Source: Clostridiales bacterium | GTDB taxonomy: Bacteria; Bacillota; Clostridia; Christensenellales; Borkfalkiaceae | Direction of reading: 5' to 3' | Assembly (NCBI GenBank): GCA_015055545.1 | Contig: SVHY01000015.1 | Span: forward strand, 1-41,070 | DNA: 41,070 nt | In this document: positions 30,118 to 37,051 of the stretch, in pieces | How the letters are laid out: each line of letters starts with the position of its first letter | How positions within the stretch are numbered: position 1 is the stretch's first letter | The notes under the pieces: generated by a model | Told to the model about the DNA's origin: nothing | Seen by the model: only the letters and a program-made list of their open reading frames with translations | Database searches by the model: none | Position numbers and translations under genes: made by a program

Positions 30118-31221
30118 TTATCTTCCGTATCTTTCCTGTCGTTCGTATAAATAATCGTCGCCGTTCACGTCGTCGCCGCGGTATCTGCGTTTATACAGCG
30201 GGAACGCCGTCAAGCACAAATCCGCCACGAACGCCGCGCCAACGAATATCGCCGTCATCAGTATTTCGCGCGCGCCCGCGTGTTCAGATTTAAAATATAC
30301 GTAATAGAAAACGGTTGCCGCCGTCGCCAAAACCGAAAGCAATAAAAACGCTTTCCGCCCCGGCGTTTCCCGTCCGTCCATGTCGTACTCTTTACGTCCA
30401 AGCGCGTATATCGCCATGCCGATAAAAAGTAACACCGTTACGGTTTCCGTCGCAAAATACAACAGCGCTTTGATATCCGATTTCATAACCGAAACCGTAC
30501 CGCTAAAATCGCAGATAAACGCCCAAACGTACCCGCCAAAGCGCGCGTATTTTAAAAACCAAACCGCCGCCAAAGCCGTACCTGCAATTTGGAACAGGTT
30601 GCGAATAAGCGGGGAAAAACTCCCTACCTGCCGTTCGTCTTCAATAATGCCGCTGTGGATATCGAACAGACTGATATTACCGCTGCAAACGCCGCAAAAC
30701 AAATGCACCAAAAGCCCTACGCCAACGCAAATCCAAAACAACGTTTGCATTTCGCAAGCCGAATCGAGCAGCGCAATCAAAAAATGATTGACCAAAATAC
30801 AAATAAACGACGACGAGAACGCGTTCCCCAAATCGTCCATAGCGTACGCGTTGCGGTTGAACCCGTATACACGGCTTGCCTTGCGCTTGAACAGCCAATT
30901 CAGCTTGGAAAGGCTACGCAAAACATTGCAAAGCAATACGAAAAGGGTTACGCCGTACAGCCCCGACGTTATCAGCGGAATAGCAACAAAGCGGAAATTT
31001 TTGATTTCCTTAAACGCTTTCCAAAACTCCATAACGCTCAATTTCACCGTTTCGTTTTCTACGTTCGTACTCAAAACAAGCGACAAACAGGTAAGCGCGG
31101 TTAAAAGGAGCGTTGCAAATAAATATAAAAGCCCTATCGCCCGCGCGCTTCTTTGCGTTTTGGCGATACGCTGTTTCATGTATACGTATTTTTTTGCTGA
31201 GCCGCGTTCTACGTATTCCAT
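30118..31221 (-). CDS. Polytopic membrane protein (paralog 1 of 3)
   Basis: 367 residues from the ATG at 31221 (AGGAGCG upstream); an in-frame extension to 31266 would run into the promoter. About eight hydrophobic helices. It keeps SKLNWLFKRKASRVYGFNRNAYAMDDLGNAFSSSF and SPLIRNLFQIAG, but the third landmark is more diverged (GRKEYDMDGRETPGRKAF). Most distant of the three copies. First gene of the unit. Function unknown. Confidence 0.78.
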   Translation of the reverse strand: MEYVERGSAKKYVYMKQRIAKTQRSARAIGLLYLFATLLLTALTCLSLVLSTNVENETVKLSVMEFWKAFKEIKNFRFVAIPLITSGLYGVTLFVLLCNVLRSLSKLNWLFKRKASRVYGFNRNAYAMDDLGNAFSSSFICILVNHFLIALLDSACEMQTLFWICVGVGLLVHLFCGVCSGNISLFDIHSGIIEDERQVGSFSPLIRNLFQIAGTALAAVWFLKYARFGGYVWAFICDFSGTVSVMKSDIKALLYFATETVTVLLFIGMAIYALGRKEYDMDGRETPGRKAFLLLSVLATAATVFYYVYFKSEHAGAREILMTAIFVGAAFVADLCLTAFPLYKRRYRGDDVNGDDYLYERQERYGR

Positions 31222-31264
31222 ACTTTGTTCGCTCCTAAAAGACTTTATAAAAACCCTTTTTACC

Positions 31265-31293
31265 ATTATACCTGTTTTTTAGTGAAAAGTCAA
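31265..31293 (-). promoter_or_regulatory. Promoter of the membrane-protein triplet
   Basis: On the minus strand, -35 TTGACT (31288-31293), a 17-bp spacer and -10 TATAAT (31265-31270); start near 31258, about 36 bases before the ATG at 31221. A strong sigma-A type promoter. Confidence 0.85.
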
Positions 31294-31332
31294 TATCCTT
31301 AATGGTAAAATTTATGCTTTTACTTAAAAATT

Positions 31333-31881
31333 TTACGACTTTTTTCGCGATTTTTTCGCGAATGTCGATTCATATTCGTCAATACACTTTGCGATAATTT
31401 CCATCGCCTCGTCGCGGTGGCAAATTTCTTTAACCGCGGTATGCTTGTGTTCAAGCGATTTATACACCTCAAAAAAGTGCATCATTTCGTCAAAAACGTG
31501 CTTGGGCAGTTCTTGGATATCGTAATACCCGTTATAAGTGGGATCACCGCACGGGATAGCGATAATTTTTTCGTCCAACGAACCGCCGTCGATCATTTTA
31601 ATAACGCCGATCGGATAACAGGTAACGAGGGTAGAGGGATAAATGGTTTCCCCACACAAAACGAGCACGTCCAGCGGGTCTTTATCGTCCGCGTAGGTAC
31701 GAGGAATAAACCCGTAGTTTGCAGGGTATACGGTGGACGTATAGAGCACTCTATCCAAGCGCAAAAGCCCCGTTTCCTTGTCCAGTTCGTATTTCGCTTT
31801 ACAGCCTTTGGGAATTTCGATAAACGCCTCGAATTTTTTGGGTGTAATGCGGTTTTTGTCAATGTCGTGCCAAATATTCAC
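31333..31881 (-). CDS. ppa: Inorganic pyrophosphatase, family I
   Basis: 182 residues. Splits pyrophosphate to two phosphates and so drives biosynthesis. Family I signature: IEIPKGCKAKYELDK near the N-terminus, YPANYGFIPRTY, and the metal-binding DDKDPLDVLV; then GVIKMIDGG, DEKIIAIP and HFFEVYKSLE. The basic tail (FAKKSRKKS) is lysine-rich. Normal length. Confidence 0.95.
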   Translation of the reverse strand: MNIWHDIDKNRITPKKFEAFIEIPKGCKAKYELDKETGLLRLDRVLYTSTVYPANYGFIPRTYADDKDPLDVLVLCGETIYPSTLVTCYPIGVIKMIDGGSLDEKIIAIPCGDPTYNGYYDIQELPKHVFDEMMHFFEVYKSLEHKHTAVKEICHRDEAMEIIAKCIDEYESTFAKKSRKKS

Positions 31882-31900
31882 AGTTTTGCTCCTTTTTCAA

Positions 31901-31984
31901 TGAATTGCAAGGCGTTGCCTTGTGTGAATTGAAAATAAATTTTCATGAATTGCCCTACGGACATGAATTGCACGCGTTGCGTGC
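31901..31984. repeat. Hairpin and tgaattg repeat cluster
   Basis: Four copies of the word tgaattg at irregular spacing separated by small perfect hairpins, CAAGGC-GTT-GCCTTG (31908-31922) and GCACGC-GTT-GCGTGC (31970-31984), followed by AT-rich tgcattat repeats to about 32050. It looks like an intergenic repeat element upstream of ppa. The rest of 31985-32163 holds nothing I can support. Confidence 0.55.
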
Positions 31985-32163
31985 ATGGCGGAAAGTTTTT
32001 ATAATTTCTACCACCATTATGCATTATGCATTTTGCATTATACATTATTATATCACGTTTCCCTTAATTTTGCAAGGGCATAGAAAAGCGATTTTTGCAA
32101 TTTTTTATCAAAACGAAAAAATACGAGAATTTTCCCGTATTCCTTGTGCGCTATTTATGAAAA

Positions 32164-32721
32164 TCAATCGTTTGGCGAGCAGGTTGGTTCGGTGAGTTCC
32201 CAGCCGTTTCCAATCACCTTTTTCACGTTTCTACCCCACTCCAAGCCCTTTTTTATCGCGTTCCACGTTTCTATCGTGCCCCCGTAATGCACGCAAGTCA
32301 AAGCGTCGCAATGATAGAACGCGCCGTTTCCGATCGACGTTATCGACTCGGGTATGAACACCGTTGATAAATTTAAACAGCCCGCAAACGTAGCGTTTGG
32401 AATGGCGCGCAAAGAATTGCCTATCGTTACGCTTTCAAGCGCGCTACAACCCAAAAACACGCAACCGCCCATACTGTTTACGGAGTCTGGAATAACGATA
32501 TGCTCCAACCGCTTACAGTTTTTAAAAGCGTTTTCCAAGATAACGTGCGTTTTGGGGTTGATTTCATAACGCTTATACGTCGTTGCCGTCGCACCCACTA
32601 AGACGAGATAAGGATTGCTTTGATTTCCGAGATATTTCGCGTTTCCGTATATAGAAAACTCCAAGCCGTCGCAATCGGAGCAATCGTCTAATGGAAACAT
32701 AATTTTCTTTGATTTTGGCAT
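32164..32721 (-). CDS. BspA-type leucine-rich-repeat protein
   Basis: 185 residues from the ATG at 32721, six bases after GAGAAG. A GTG start at 32802 is in frame but would translate across the terminator hairpin, so it is less likely. No signal peptide, unlike the lipoprotein at 10086. After an N-terminal part (KKIMFPLDDCSDCDGLEFSIYGN) come about four LRR_5 repeats of 23 residues (ILENAFKNCKRLEHIVIPDSVNSMGG, SALESVTIGNSLRAIPNATFAGC and so on) and a tail with HYGGTIETWNAIKKG. Function unknown; probably protein binding inside the cell. Controlled by the leader at 32737-32908. Confidence 0.75.
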   Translation of the reverse strand: MPKSKKIMFPLDDCSDCDGLEFSIYGNAKYLGNQSNPYLVLVGATATTYKRYEINPKTHVILENAFKNCKRLEHIVIPDSVNSMGGCVFLGCSALESVTIGNSLRAIPNATFAGCLNLSTVFIPESITSIGNGAFYHCDALTCVHYGGTIETWNAIKKGLEWGRNVKKVIGNGWELTEPTCSPND

Positions 32722-32736
32722 AATCATCTTCTCGAT

Positions 32737-32768
32737 AAAAAAGTGTCGCTCCGCAAAGGAAACGACAC
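32737..32768 (-). terminator. Terminator within the leader, upstream of the LRR gene
   Basis: Ten-pair stem (two G-U) with a six-base loop and a run of six U, 16 bases before the LRR start codon. Its place ahead of the gene, not after one, is the mark of transcription attenuation. Confidence 0.8.
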
Positions 32769-32908
32769 CCTGTAAAAATGTCTTTTCGCTTTGCTGCGAC
32801 ACAATTCAATAAAATCCATTTCAAAGAACGTTTTTTATAACGCGAAAAAGATACACTTCTACCAAAAGAAGTATACGTCCTTTGAAATAAATTATTAAAC
32901 TATGTCGC
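32737..32908 (-). promoter_or_regulatory. Structured leader RNA, candidate riboswitch or attenuator
   Basis: Predicted RNA runs from about 32908 down to the U tract at 32737. Stem P1: GCGACA at the very 5' end pairs with UGUCGC (within 32795-32803). Stem P2: 14 pairs with one G-U between 32875-32888 and 32818-32831, enclosing a small hairpin (about 32851-32874). Then a terminator: GTGTCGTTTC / GGAGCGACAC, loop CTTTGC, six U. The second P1 strand (GUGUCGC) can instead pair with all seven bases GCGACAC of the terminator's 3' arm. That gives two exclusive folds, P1 plus terminator or antiterminator. Not a known class that I recognise. Confidence 0.65.
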
Positions 32909-32914
32909 AATTTT

Positions 32915-32943
32915 ATTTTAACACATTTTACTAGCTTTTGCAA
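32915..32943 (-). promoter_or_regulatory. Promoter of the leader RNA and LRR gene
   Basis: On the minus strand, -35 TTGCAA (32938-32943), a 17-bp spacer and -10 TAAAAT (32915-32920). The expected first base is 32908, so the RNA begins precisely with the GCGACA strand of P1. Confidence 0.75.
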
Positions 32944-32956
32944 GCGTTTTGCGTGC

Positions 32957-32990
32957 AAAAAAACCGCAACGGCTCGCGCTACGGTTTTTT
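32957..32990 (-). terminator. nagB terminator
   Basis: On the minus strand, CCGTAGCG / CGTTGCGG stem (two G-U pairs) flanked by A6 and T7. Lies just before the promoter of the LRR unit, so nagB does not read into it. Confidence 0.85.
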
Positions 32991-33015
32991 ACGTTTAAGC
33001 TTTTATAAAATTTAC

Positions 33016-33738
33016 TTATAGCAAGCTTGCGGCATCTTTGTCGCAAACGATAGTCACGTTGGGGTGTAATTGCAGTACGGACGCGGGCAAATCAACGGTG
33101 ATTTCGCCTTTTACCATACCCTTTACCGCCTCCGCTTTATTCTTGCCGGAAACGACCATAATAATCGATTTTGCTTGCATGATATTTTTGATACCCATAG
33201 ACAACGCTTGACGAGGAACTTCGTCGATGGAATTGAACAAACGGGAGTTGTCTTTAATGGTGCTTTCCGTCAAATCCACGATATGCGTAACGGACGAAAG
33301 CGGCGTACCCGGTTCGTTGAAACCGATGTGTCCGTTCGAGCCAAGACCAAGCACTTGGATATCCTGCGTTTTCGTTTCCAAAAGCGCGTTATATCTATCA
33401 CATTCCGCTTGCAAGTCCTTTGCCGAACCGCAAGGAAGATTCGTGTTGTTCATGTCGATCTCGATACCTTTGAAAAGGTTTTCGCGCATGAAATACGCAT
33501 AGCTTTGGTTGTGATCCGCCGTCAAGCCCACGTATTCGTCCAAGTTCACGGTCGAAACGTTTTTATACGACGTACCGTTTTCCTTATGGTCCTTAATCAT
33601 GTTTTGATACGTACCGATAGGGCTTGAACCCGTAGCCAACCCAAGCACGCAGTTGGGATTATTCTTTACAACGCTGATGATGATTTCAGCGGCTTTTTTG
33701 CTCATTTCTTCGTAATTTTCCGTAATAATAACTTTCAT
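33016..33738 (-). CDS. nagB: Glucosamine-6-phosphate deaminase
   Basis: 240 residues. Turns glucosamine 6-phosphate into fructose 6-phosphate and ammonia, feeding amino sugars into glycolysis. Motifs: LGLATGSSPIGTYQNMI (phosphate loop), TVNLDEYVGL with the catalytic aspartate, QVLGLGSNGHIGFNEPG with the catalytic histidine, and KAEAVKGMVKG near the C-terminus. About 25 residues shorter at the C-terminus than the E. coli enzyme, as in Bacillota. No nagA is next to it. Confidence 0.96.
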   Translation of the reverse strand: MKVIITENYEEMSKKAAEIIISVVKNNPNCVLGLATGSSPIGTYQNMIKDHKENGTSYKNVSTVNLDEYVGLTADHNQSYAYFMRENLFKGIEIDMNNTNLPCGSAKDLQAECDRYNALLETKTQDIQVLGLGSNGHIGFNEPGTPLSSVTHIVDLTESTIKDNSRLFNSIDEVPRQALSMGIKNIMQAKSIIMVVSGKNKAEAVKGMVKGEITVDLPASVLQLHPNVTIVCDKDAASLL

Positions 33739-33771
33739 TTCATTCTACCTCTTTAAAAGTTTGATACGTAT

Positions 33772-33800
33772 AGTATACTCTTTTTTAGGGGCGCGGTCAA
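33772..33800 (-). promoter_or_regulatory. nagB promoter
   Basis: On the minus strand, -35 TTGACC (33795-33800), a 17-bp spacer and -10 TATACT (33772-33777). Confidence 0.8.
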
Positions 33801-33880
33801 GCGTTTGGAGATACGTTTCTTGTCGAAATTTAGAGAAAATGATTTTCGAGAAAGTTTTTTTATTTTTGGGTCAAAAAGCT

Positions 33881-33909
33881 TTGACAAGCGTTAAAAAATA
33901 TGATATAGT
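33881..33909 (+). promoter_or_regulatory. tRNA-Ser promoter
   Basis: -35 TTGACA (33881-33886), a 17-bp spacer and -10 TATAGT (33904-33909); start near 33916, 24 bases before the mature tRNA. Confidence 0.88.
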
Positions 33910-33939
33910 AGTATAGCTTTGAAAAAAAGAAAGAGCCAT

Positions 33940-34031
33940 GCAGAAGTACCCAAGAGGCTCAAGGGGCTCCCCTGCTAAGGGAGTAGTATGGGAAAACCGT
34001 AGCGCGGGTTCGAATCCCGCCTTCTGCGCCA
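33940..34031 (+). tRNA. tRNA-Ser (anticodon GCU)
   Basis: 92 bases including an encoded CCA. Acceptor stem GCAGAAG / CTTCTGC with discriminator G; anticodon loop CTGCTAA gives anticodon GCT for AGC and AGU codons; a long variable arm (class II, typical of serine) and a T arm with GGTTCGAATCC. The 3' side adjoins the integrase region, and a 14-base part of the variable-arm region recurs at 34204. Confidence 0.96.
33979..33992 (+). repeat. 14-bp word in tRNA-Ser repeated at 34204
   Basis: GGGAGTAGTATGGG, spanning the end of the anticodon stem and the variable arm, recurs exactly at 34204-34217. Possible attachment-site core or a copy left by an earlier integration. Confidence 0.5.
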
Positions 34032-34065
34032 AAAGTGTTAGTTTTGAACAAACTAACACTTTTTT
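34031..34065 (+). terminator. tRNA-Ser terminator
   Basis: Near-perfect inverted repeat AAAAGTGTTAGTTT / AAACTAACACTTTT with a five-base loop and trailing T. Confidence 0.92.
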
Positions 34066-34185
34066 CGTGCTTTTTACCCCGTTTTTTGTTCATTTTCACA
34101 AAAATTAATTGTCAAAAATTTTCATACATTTATGCATTTTTCAAAAAAGTTGCCCAAAAGTTGCCATTTTATTTAAATCCTCATC

Positions 34186-34217
34186 ATACTACTACTCCAC
34201 GTGGGGAGTAGTATGGG
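34186..34217. repeat. Inverted repeat holding the tRNA-like word, candidate att or integrase site
   Basis: CATACTACTACTCC and GGGGAGTAGTATG face each other around ACGT; the right arm contains the 14-bp word shared with tRNA-Ser (33979-33992). It lies 60 bp past the integrase stop codon. The rest of 34066-34276 shows no gene. Confidence 0.5.
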
Positions 34218-34276
34218 CAATTTTGCTCATTTTTTAAGGGATAATTCCATCAAGAATTACCCCTATTTTTTGTCTA

Positions 34277-35674
34277 TTACGAGAATATATTATCCAAAAC
34301 ATTCGCCGCCATTGCATCCCTTGATTGAAAGCAATACGCATAAATATCGCTTGTTGTACTCGGCCTTGCATGACCTGCCCGTTTAGAAACGGTCATCAAC
34401 GGTACGTTTTCCATAAGCTGTAATGTAATATTCGTATGTCGCAAACTCCGAAGCGTTACTTTTGGCAAACCCGATTCCTCCAAAATTTTTCTCAACCATA
34501 TATTTGCCGTTTGCGGGTAAATCGCCGTCCCCATATCTGAAACCAACAATTTCGTTCCCGCTTTCCATGCATCGCCTAATTCATTCCGCTTATTCCAATA
34601 CCAACGCAAATAAACTTCTAAAACGTTCACCAAAATTTTAGGCAACCTAAATACCCTTACCGACGTTTGGTTCTTCGGTTCTTTTTCTATTATCCCGAAA
34701 CCTGTTACGACTACTTTTGAACGCCGAATCGTCATTATCTCTTTTTTTAAATCCAAATCCGATAACTCTAACCCGCAAAGTTCGCCCCTACGTATCCCTG
34801 TAAGCAAAATTATCAATCCCATCGTTTTCATTTTTATATCGGGATATTCCATCAAGAAACGATAGAATGCCAACGAATTTTCTTCGGACAAGTGCTCGGG
34901 GATATTTTTTATCCGTTCGGGAAAATCAAGATATTCTCTTGTTGCAAAATTGTGTTCCACCAATCGTAATTTTTTCGCATAAGTTAGAATTCCTTGCACC
35001 GTCACTTTTCGCTTGCGAATAGATTCATACGAATATTTTTGTTTCGTAACGGTAATATCAAAATAATAGTTTACGTCTTTCCCTGCGTATTCTGCAAACA
35101 TTTGCGCTCCCTTTAATTTTATTGCTTGTCCATTTTTCATCGCGCATAAAATAGAATCACTTATTCCTATTAACGCAGCCAATCGACAACGAGGTATTTT
35201 GAATTGCTGAATATAGGAAAAGAATTTTGAATTTGCGACAACCTTAACAATCTCTCTTTCCTTTTGGTCTATTTGATCATAAGCATATTGTAAAATGGAA
35301 GGCGTTATGTCTTTTAATTTATAACCGCCTATTAAAGGATTAATATCCTCTAACGCATCTTTACTGTTCGCATAATGGCTTGCCGACTTTTCTCTTTTTA
35401 TACGTTCCAACCATTTATAGGAAAATTCTTCAAACGTAATATCAGGGCTACCATATTCATATTTTGCCGCACCGTACAGTTTTTTGGTTTCTTGTTCAAA
35501 TTCAGCGGATATTTTTTGCAATTCCTTTTCTAATTGACGAGGCGAAAGTTTTGCTGATAATACAACCGTTTTTGATTTACGAATTCTTTTTCCCGCTCCA
35601 ACGTTTTGCACGCTGGCCTGTATTAAATAAACTTTCTTATCTCCTTTTCTTTCCTTTTCAATAATCGTTGCCAT
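34277..35674 (-). CDS. Tyrosine-recombinase integrase with internal HTH-like insert
   Basis: 465 residues. Catalyses site-specific integration of the element. N-terminal arm-binding part (1 to about 75), core-binding domain starting near 78 (DITFEEFSYKWLERIK), and catalytic domain from about 255: arginine in LTGIRRGEL (about Arg295), SLRHT (Arg412, His413), histidine in AGHARPSTT and the nucleophile tyrosine in SDIYAY (about Tyr445). Where HxLRH is usual, the first histidine is replaced by Arg409. Residues 147-210 are an extra segment (IPRCRLAALIGISDSILCAMKNGQAI...) that looks like an XRE-type HTH placed inside the core-binding domain. Last gene of the element, next to tRNA-Ser. Confidence 0.9.
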   Translation of the reverse strand: MATIIEKERKGDKKVYLIQASVQNVGAGKRIRKSKTVVLSAKLSPRQLEKELQKISAEFEQETKKLYGAAKYEYGSPDITFEEFSYKWLERIKREKSASHYANSKDALEDINPLIGGYKLKDITPSILQYAYDQIDQKEREIVKVVANSKFFSYIQQFKIPRCRLAALIGISDSILCAMKNGQAIKLKGAQMFAEYAGKDVNYYFDITVTKQKYSYESIRKRKVTVQGILTYAKKLRLVEHNFATREYLDFPERIKNIPEHLSEENSLAFYRFLMEYPDIKMKTMGLIILLTGIRRGELCGLELSDLDLKKEIMTIRRSKVVVTGFGIIEKEPKNQTSVRVFRLPKILVNVLEVYLRWYWNKRNELGDAWKAGTKLLVSDMGTAIYPQTANIWLRKILEESGLPKVTLRSLRHTNITLQLMENVPLMTVSKRAGHARPSTTSDIYAYCFQSRDAMAANVLDNIFS

Positions 35675-35675
35675 T

Positions 35676-35876
35676 CTAATTCTCCTTACTCATTTCGTTA
35701 ATACATTTGAGCAAGTCGTCGTAATCAACCATAATCTTTGTTCCCGATTTTATATATCGAACTTTATTATTATTACACAACGCTCGAATATAATAGCTTG
35801 TCAAACAGCTATTCGGATCTTCTTCCTTGATCATTTCCAACGCTTGCCGAATACTTCTTATTCTTGGTAAAACCAT
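35676..35876 (-). CDS. Excisionase-like small DNA-binding protein
   Basis: 66 residues from the ATG at 35876, with GGAGGG in front; a longer in-frame start at 35972 has no ribosome site. It reads as a winged-helix excisionase: SIRQALEMIKEEDPNSCLTSYYIRALCNNNKVRYIKSGTKIMVDYDDLLKCI, where the LTSYYIRALC helix binds DNA and the IKSGTKIMVDYDDL strand pair is typical of MerR/Xis helix-wing proteins. Its stop is one base from the integrase start, so the pair is coupled and would control integration direction. Confidence 0.75.
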   Translation of the reverse strand: MVLPRIRSIRQALEMIKEEDPNSCLTSYYIRALCNNNKVRYIKSGTKIMVDYDDLLKCINEMSKEN

Positions 35877-35958
35877 TCGCCCTCCTTTTACATTTATTCT
35901 ATATAAAAAGAGAACGCACCTTATTTCGATGCGCTCTCCGCTTGTTTTATTATGTAGA

Positions 35959-36174
35959 TTATTTTTTGACACTCCGCTTTAACGCTTCGTATCCTGCATA
36001 AATTAAGTCCACTTTGGAAATATCGTGAGCTTTCAAAAACTCGTCTATTTCTTCATAGTCCTTTCGTGAAATGCTTGTACCAAATATTTTATTTGCCGCT
36101 TTCCGTTCTTCTTTATGCTTTTCTTCATATCTACGCCGATTTTCGCGCATCGGGGTACTTGCTTTCCTTTCCAT
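35959..36174 (-). CDS. Small basic protein, possible ribbon-helix-helix
   Basis: 71 residues. The first half is very basic (MERKASTPMRENRRRYEEKHKEERKAANKIFG), the second half helical (SISRKDYEEIDEFLKAHDISKVDLIYAGYEALKRS), which looks like a ribbon-helix-helix-like DNA-binding unit found in conjugative elements. Role may be relaxosome accessory or regulator; not certain. Confidence 0.6.
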   Translation of the reverse strand: MERKASTPMRENRRRYEEKHKEERKAANKIFGTSISRKDYEEIDEFLKAHDISKVDLIYAGYEALKRSVKK

Positions 36175-36244
36175 AACTACACCTCTTAAAGTTTCATTAT
36201 GGAAAGTATAGCATATTTAATTGTCTTTGTCAATCGTATTGATA

Positions 36245-36367
36245 CTACTGTTTCGTAATTGCGCCGAGAATAAGTCCTACGCCGTCCAAAACGATATTCA
36301 TAGCAATCAATCCTACGCCTAACGCCACTTTCGTAACCTTACCCAATTTCTTAAAAATTCCTTTCAT
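36245..36367 (-). CDS. 40-residue amphipathic membrane peptide
   Basis: A short frame starting MKGIFKKLGKVTK, then a Gly-rich hydrophobic helix (VALGVGLIAMNIVLDGVGLILGAI) and ending TKQ. Strong ribosome site GGGAGG six bases before the ATG. Cationic start and one membrane helix fit a small membrane peptide, for example a toxin-like or regulatory peptide or an accessory of the transfer machine. No partner antitoxin is seen. Confidence 0.55.
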   Translation of the reverse strand: MKGIFKKLGKVTKVALGVGLIAMNIVLDGVGLILGAITKQ

Positions 36368-36382
36368 TGTTGACCTCCCTTT

Positions 36383-36748
36383 TTAACTTACGTACACAAG
36401 TTCGTTTAAGATTTCTTCTTCAATCCGACTTTTGATTTCCGCTTCCACGTGTAAATCGTGCATAAAATCTCCCGTCTTTTTGAACTGCTTAGATTTAGAC
36501 AGTTTTTCATACATTACTTCATACATTTCGTCCGCTTGCTTATCAATCCCGTGCAAGTATTCGGGTAAATCCCCTGCCAAAGCCATATACTTGCCGACGT
36601 TGTGTTCTTCAAGATATTTCTTGGCGAGCGTTCCGTATTTCCCGTACACTTGCATTTTCGGTTTGACGAGCTTTTCATACGCTATAATTTCTTCAACCGT
36701 CATACCTTCGTTCTCTCTTGCTTTCCTTTTGAGTTCCGCTGCTTTCAT
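36383..36748 (-). CDS. TnpV-like transposon-associated protein
   Basis: 121 residues from the ATG at 36748, after AGGAGGAG; an upstream in-frame start is weaker. From about residue 30 the pattern YGKYGTLAKKYLEEHNVGKYMALAGDLPEYLHGIDKQADEMYEVM and the tail EAEIKSRIEEEILNELVY match the TnpV family carried on clostridial mobile elements. Biochemical role unknown. Confidence 0.7.
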   Translation of the reverse strand: MKAAELKRKARENEGMTVEEIIAYEKLVKPKMQVYGKYGTLAKKYLEEHNVGKYMALAGDLPEYLHGIDKQADEMYEVMYEKLSKSKQFKKTGDFMHDLHVEAEIKSRIEEEILNELVYVS

Positions 36749-37051
36749 AGCACTCCTCCTGTTTATTAAAATCGTATTGATACGATAGCATAATTTTTTG
36801 GGTTTGTCAACTGTTTTGAGCAACTTTCTTAAAATAGGTGAAATGAAAATTTAAGTTCCAGTTTGTAAAGGTAAATTCCTGTTTCTGACAGTAACTTCTA
36901 TTTTTATACTTTTTAGCTGTTTAAGATCCCGTCATTTTTTGCAATTATGGATTTTAGTTCTACAAATTCCTTGTTTTTTGCTCTTTTTTATCTAACCTCC
37001 ATTTCACTTCTGGAACTTATCTTTTCAATTCAGCTTTTCTTAAATATTTTT
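36749..37051. other. 303-bp AT-rich gap without a gene
   Basis: No frame with a ribosome site. The words GTGAAATG (36839) and AAGTTCCAG (about 36853) recur as reverse complements near 37000-37018 but in swapped order, so they do not form one hairpin. A run of T near 36980-36990 is unstructured. It may hold the promoter for the TnpV-side genes. Confidence 0.4.

Noticed and set aside
32722-32802. GTG-started longer LRR protein
   Set aside because: It would need translation through the attenuator's terminator stem and lacks a ribosome site; the ATG at 32721 has GAGAAG at proper spacing.
36839-37018. Inverted repeats in the gap before the surface protein's end
   Set aside because: The two matching words are in swapped order, so no single hairpin or terminal inverted repeat forms.
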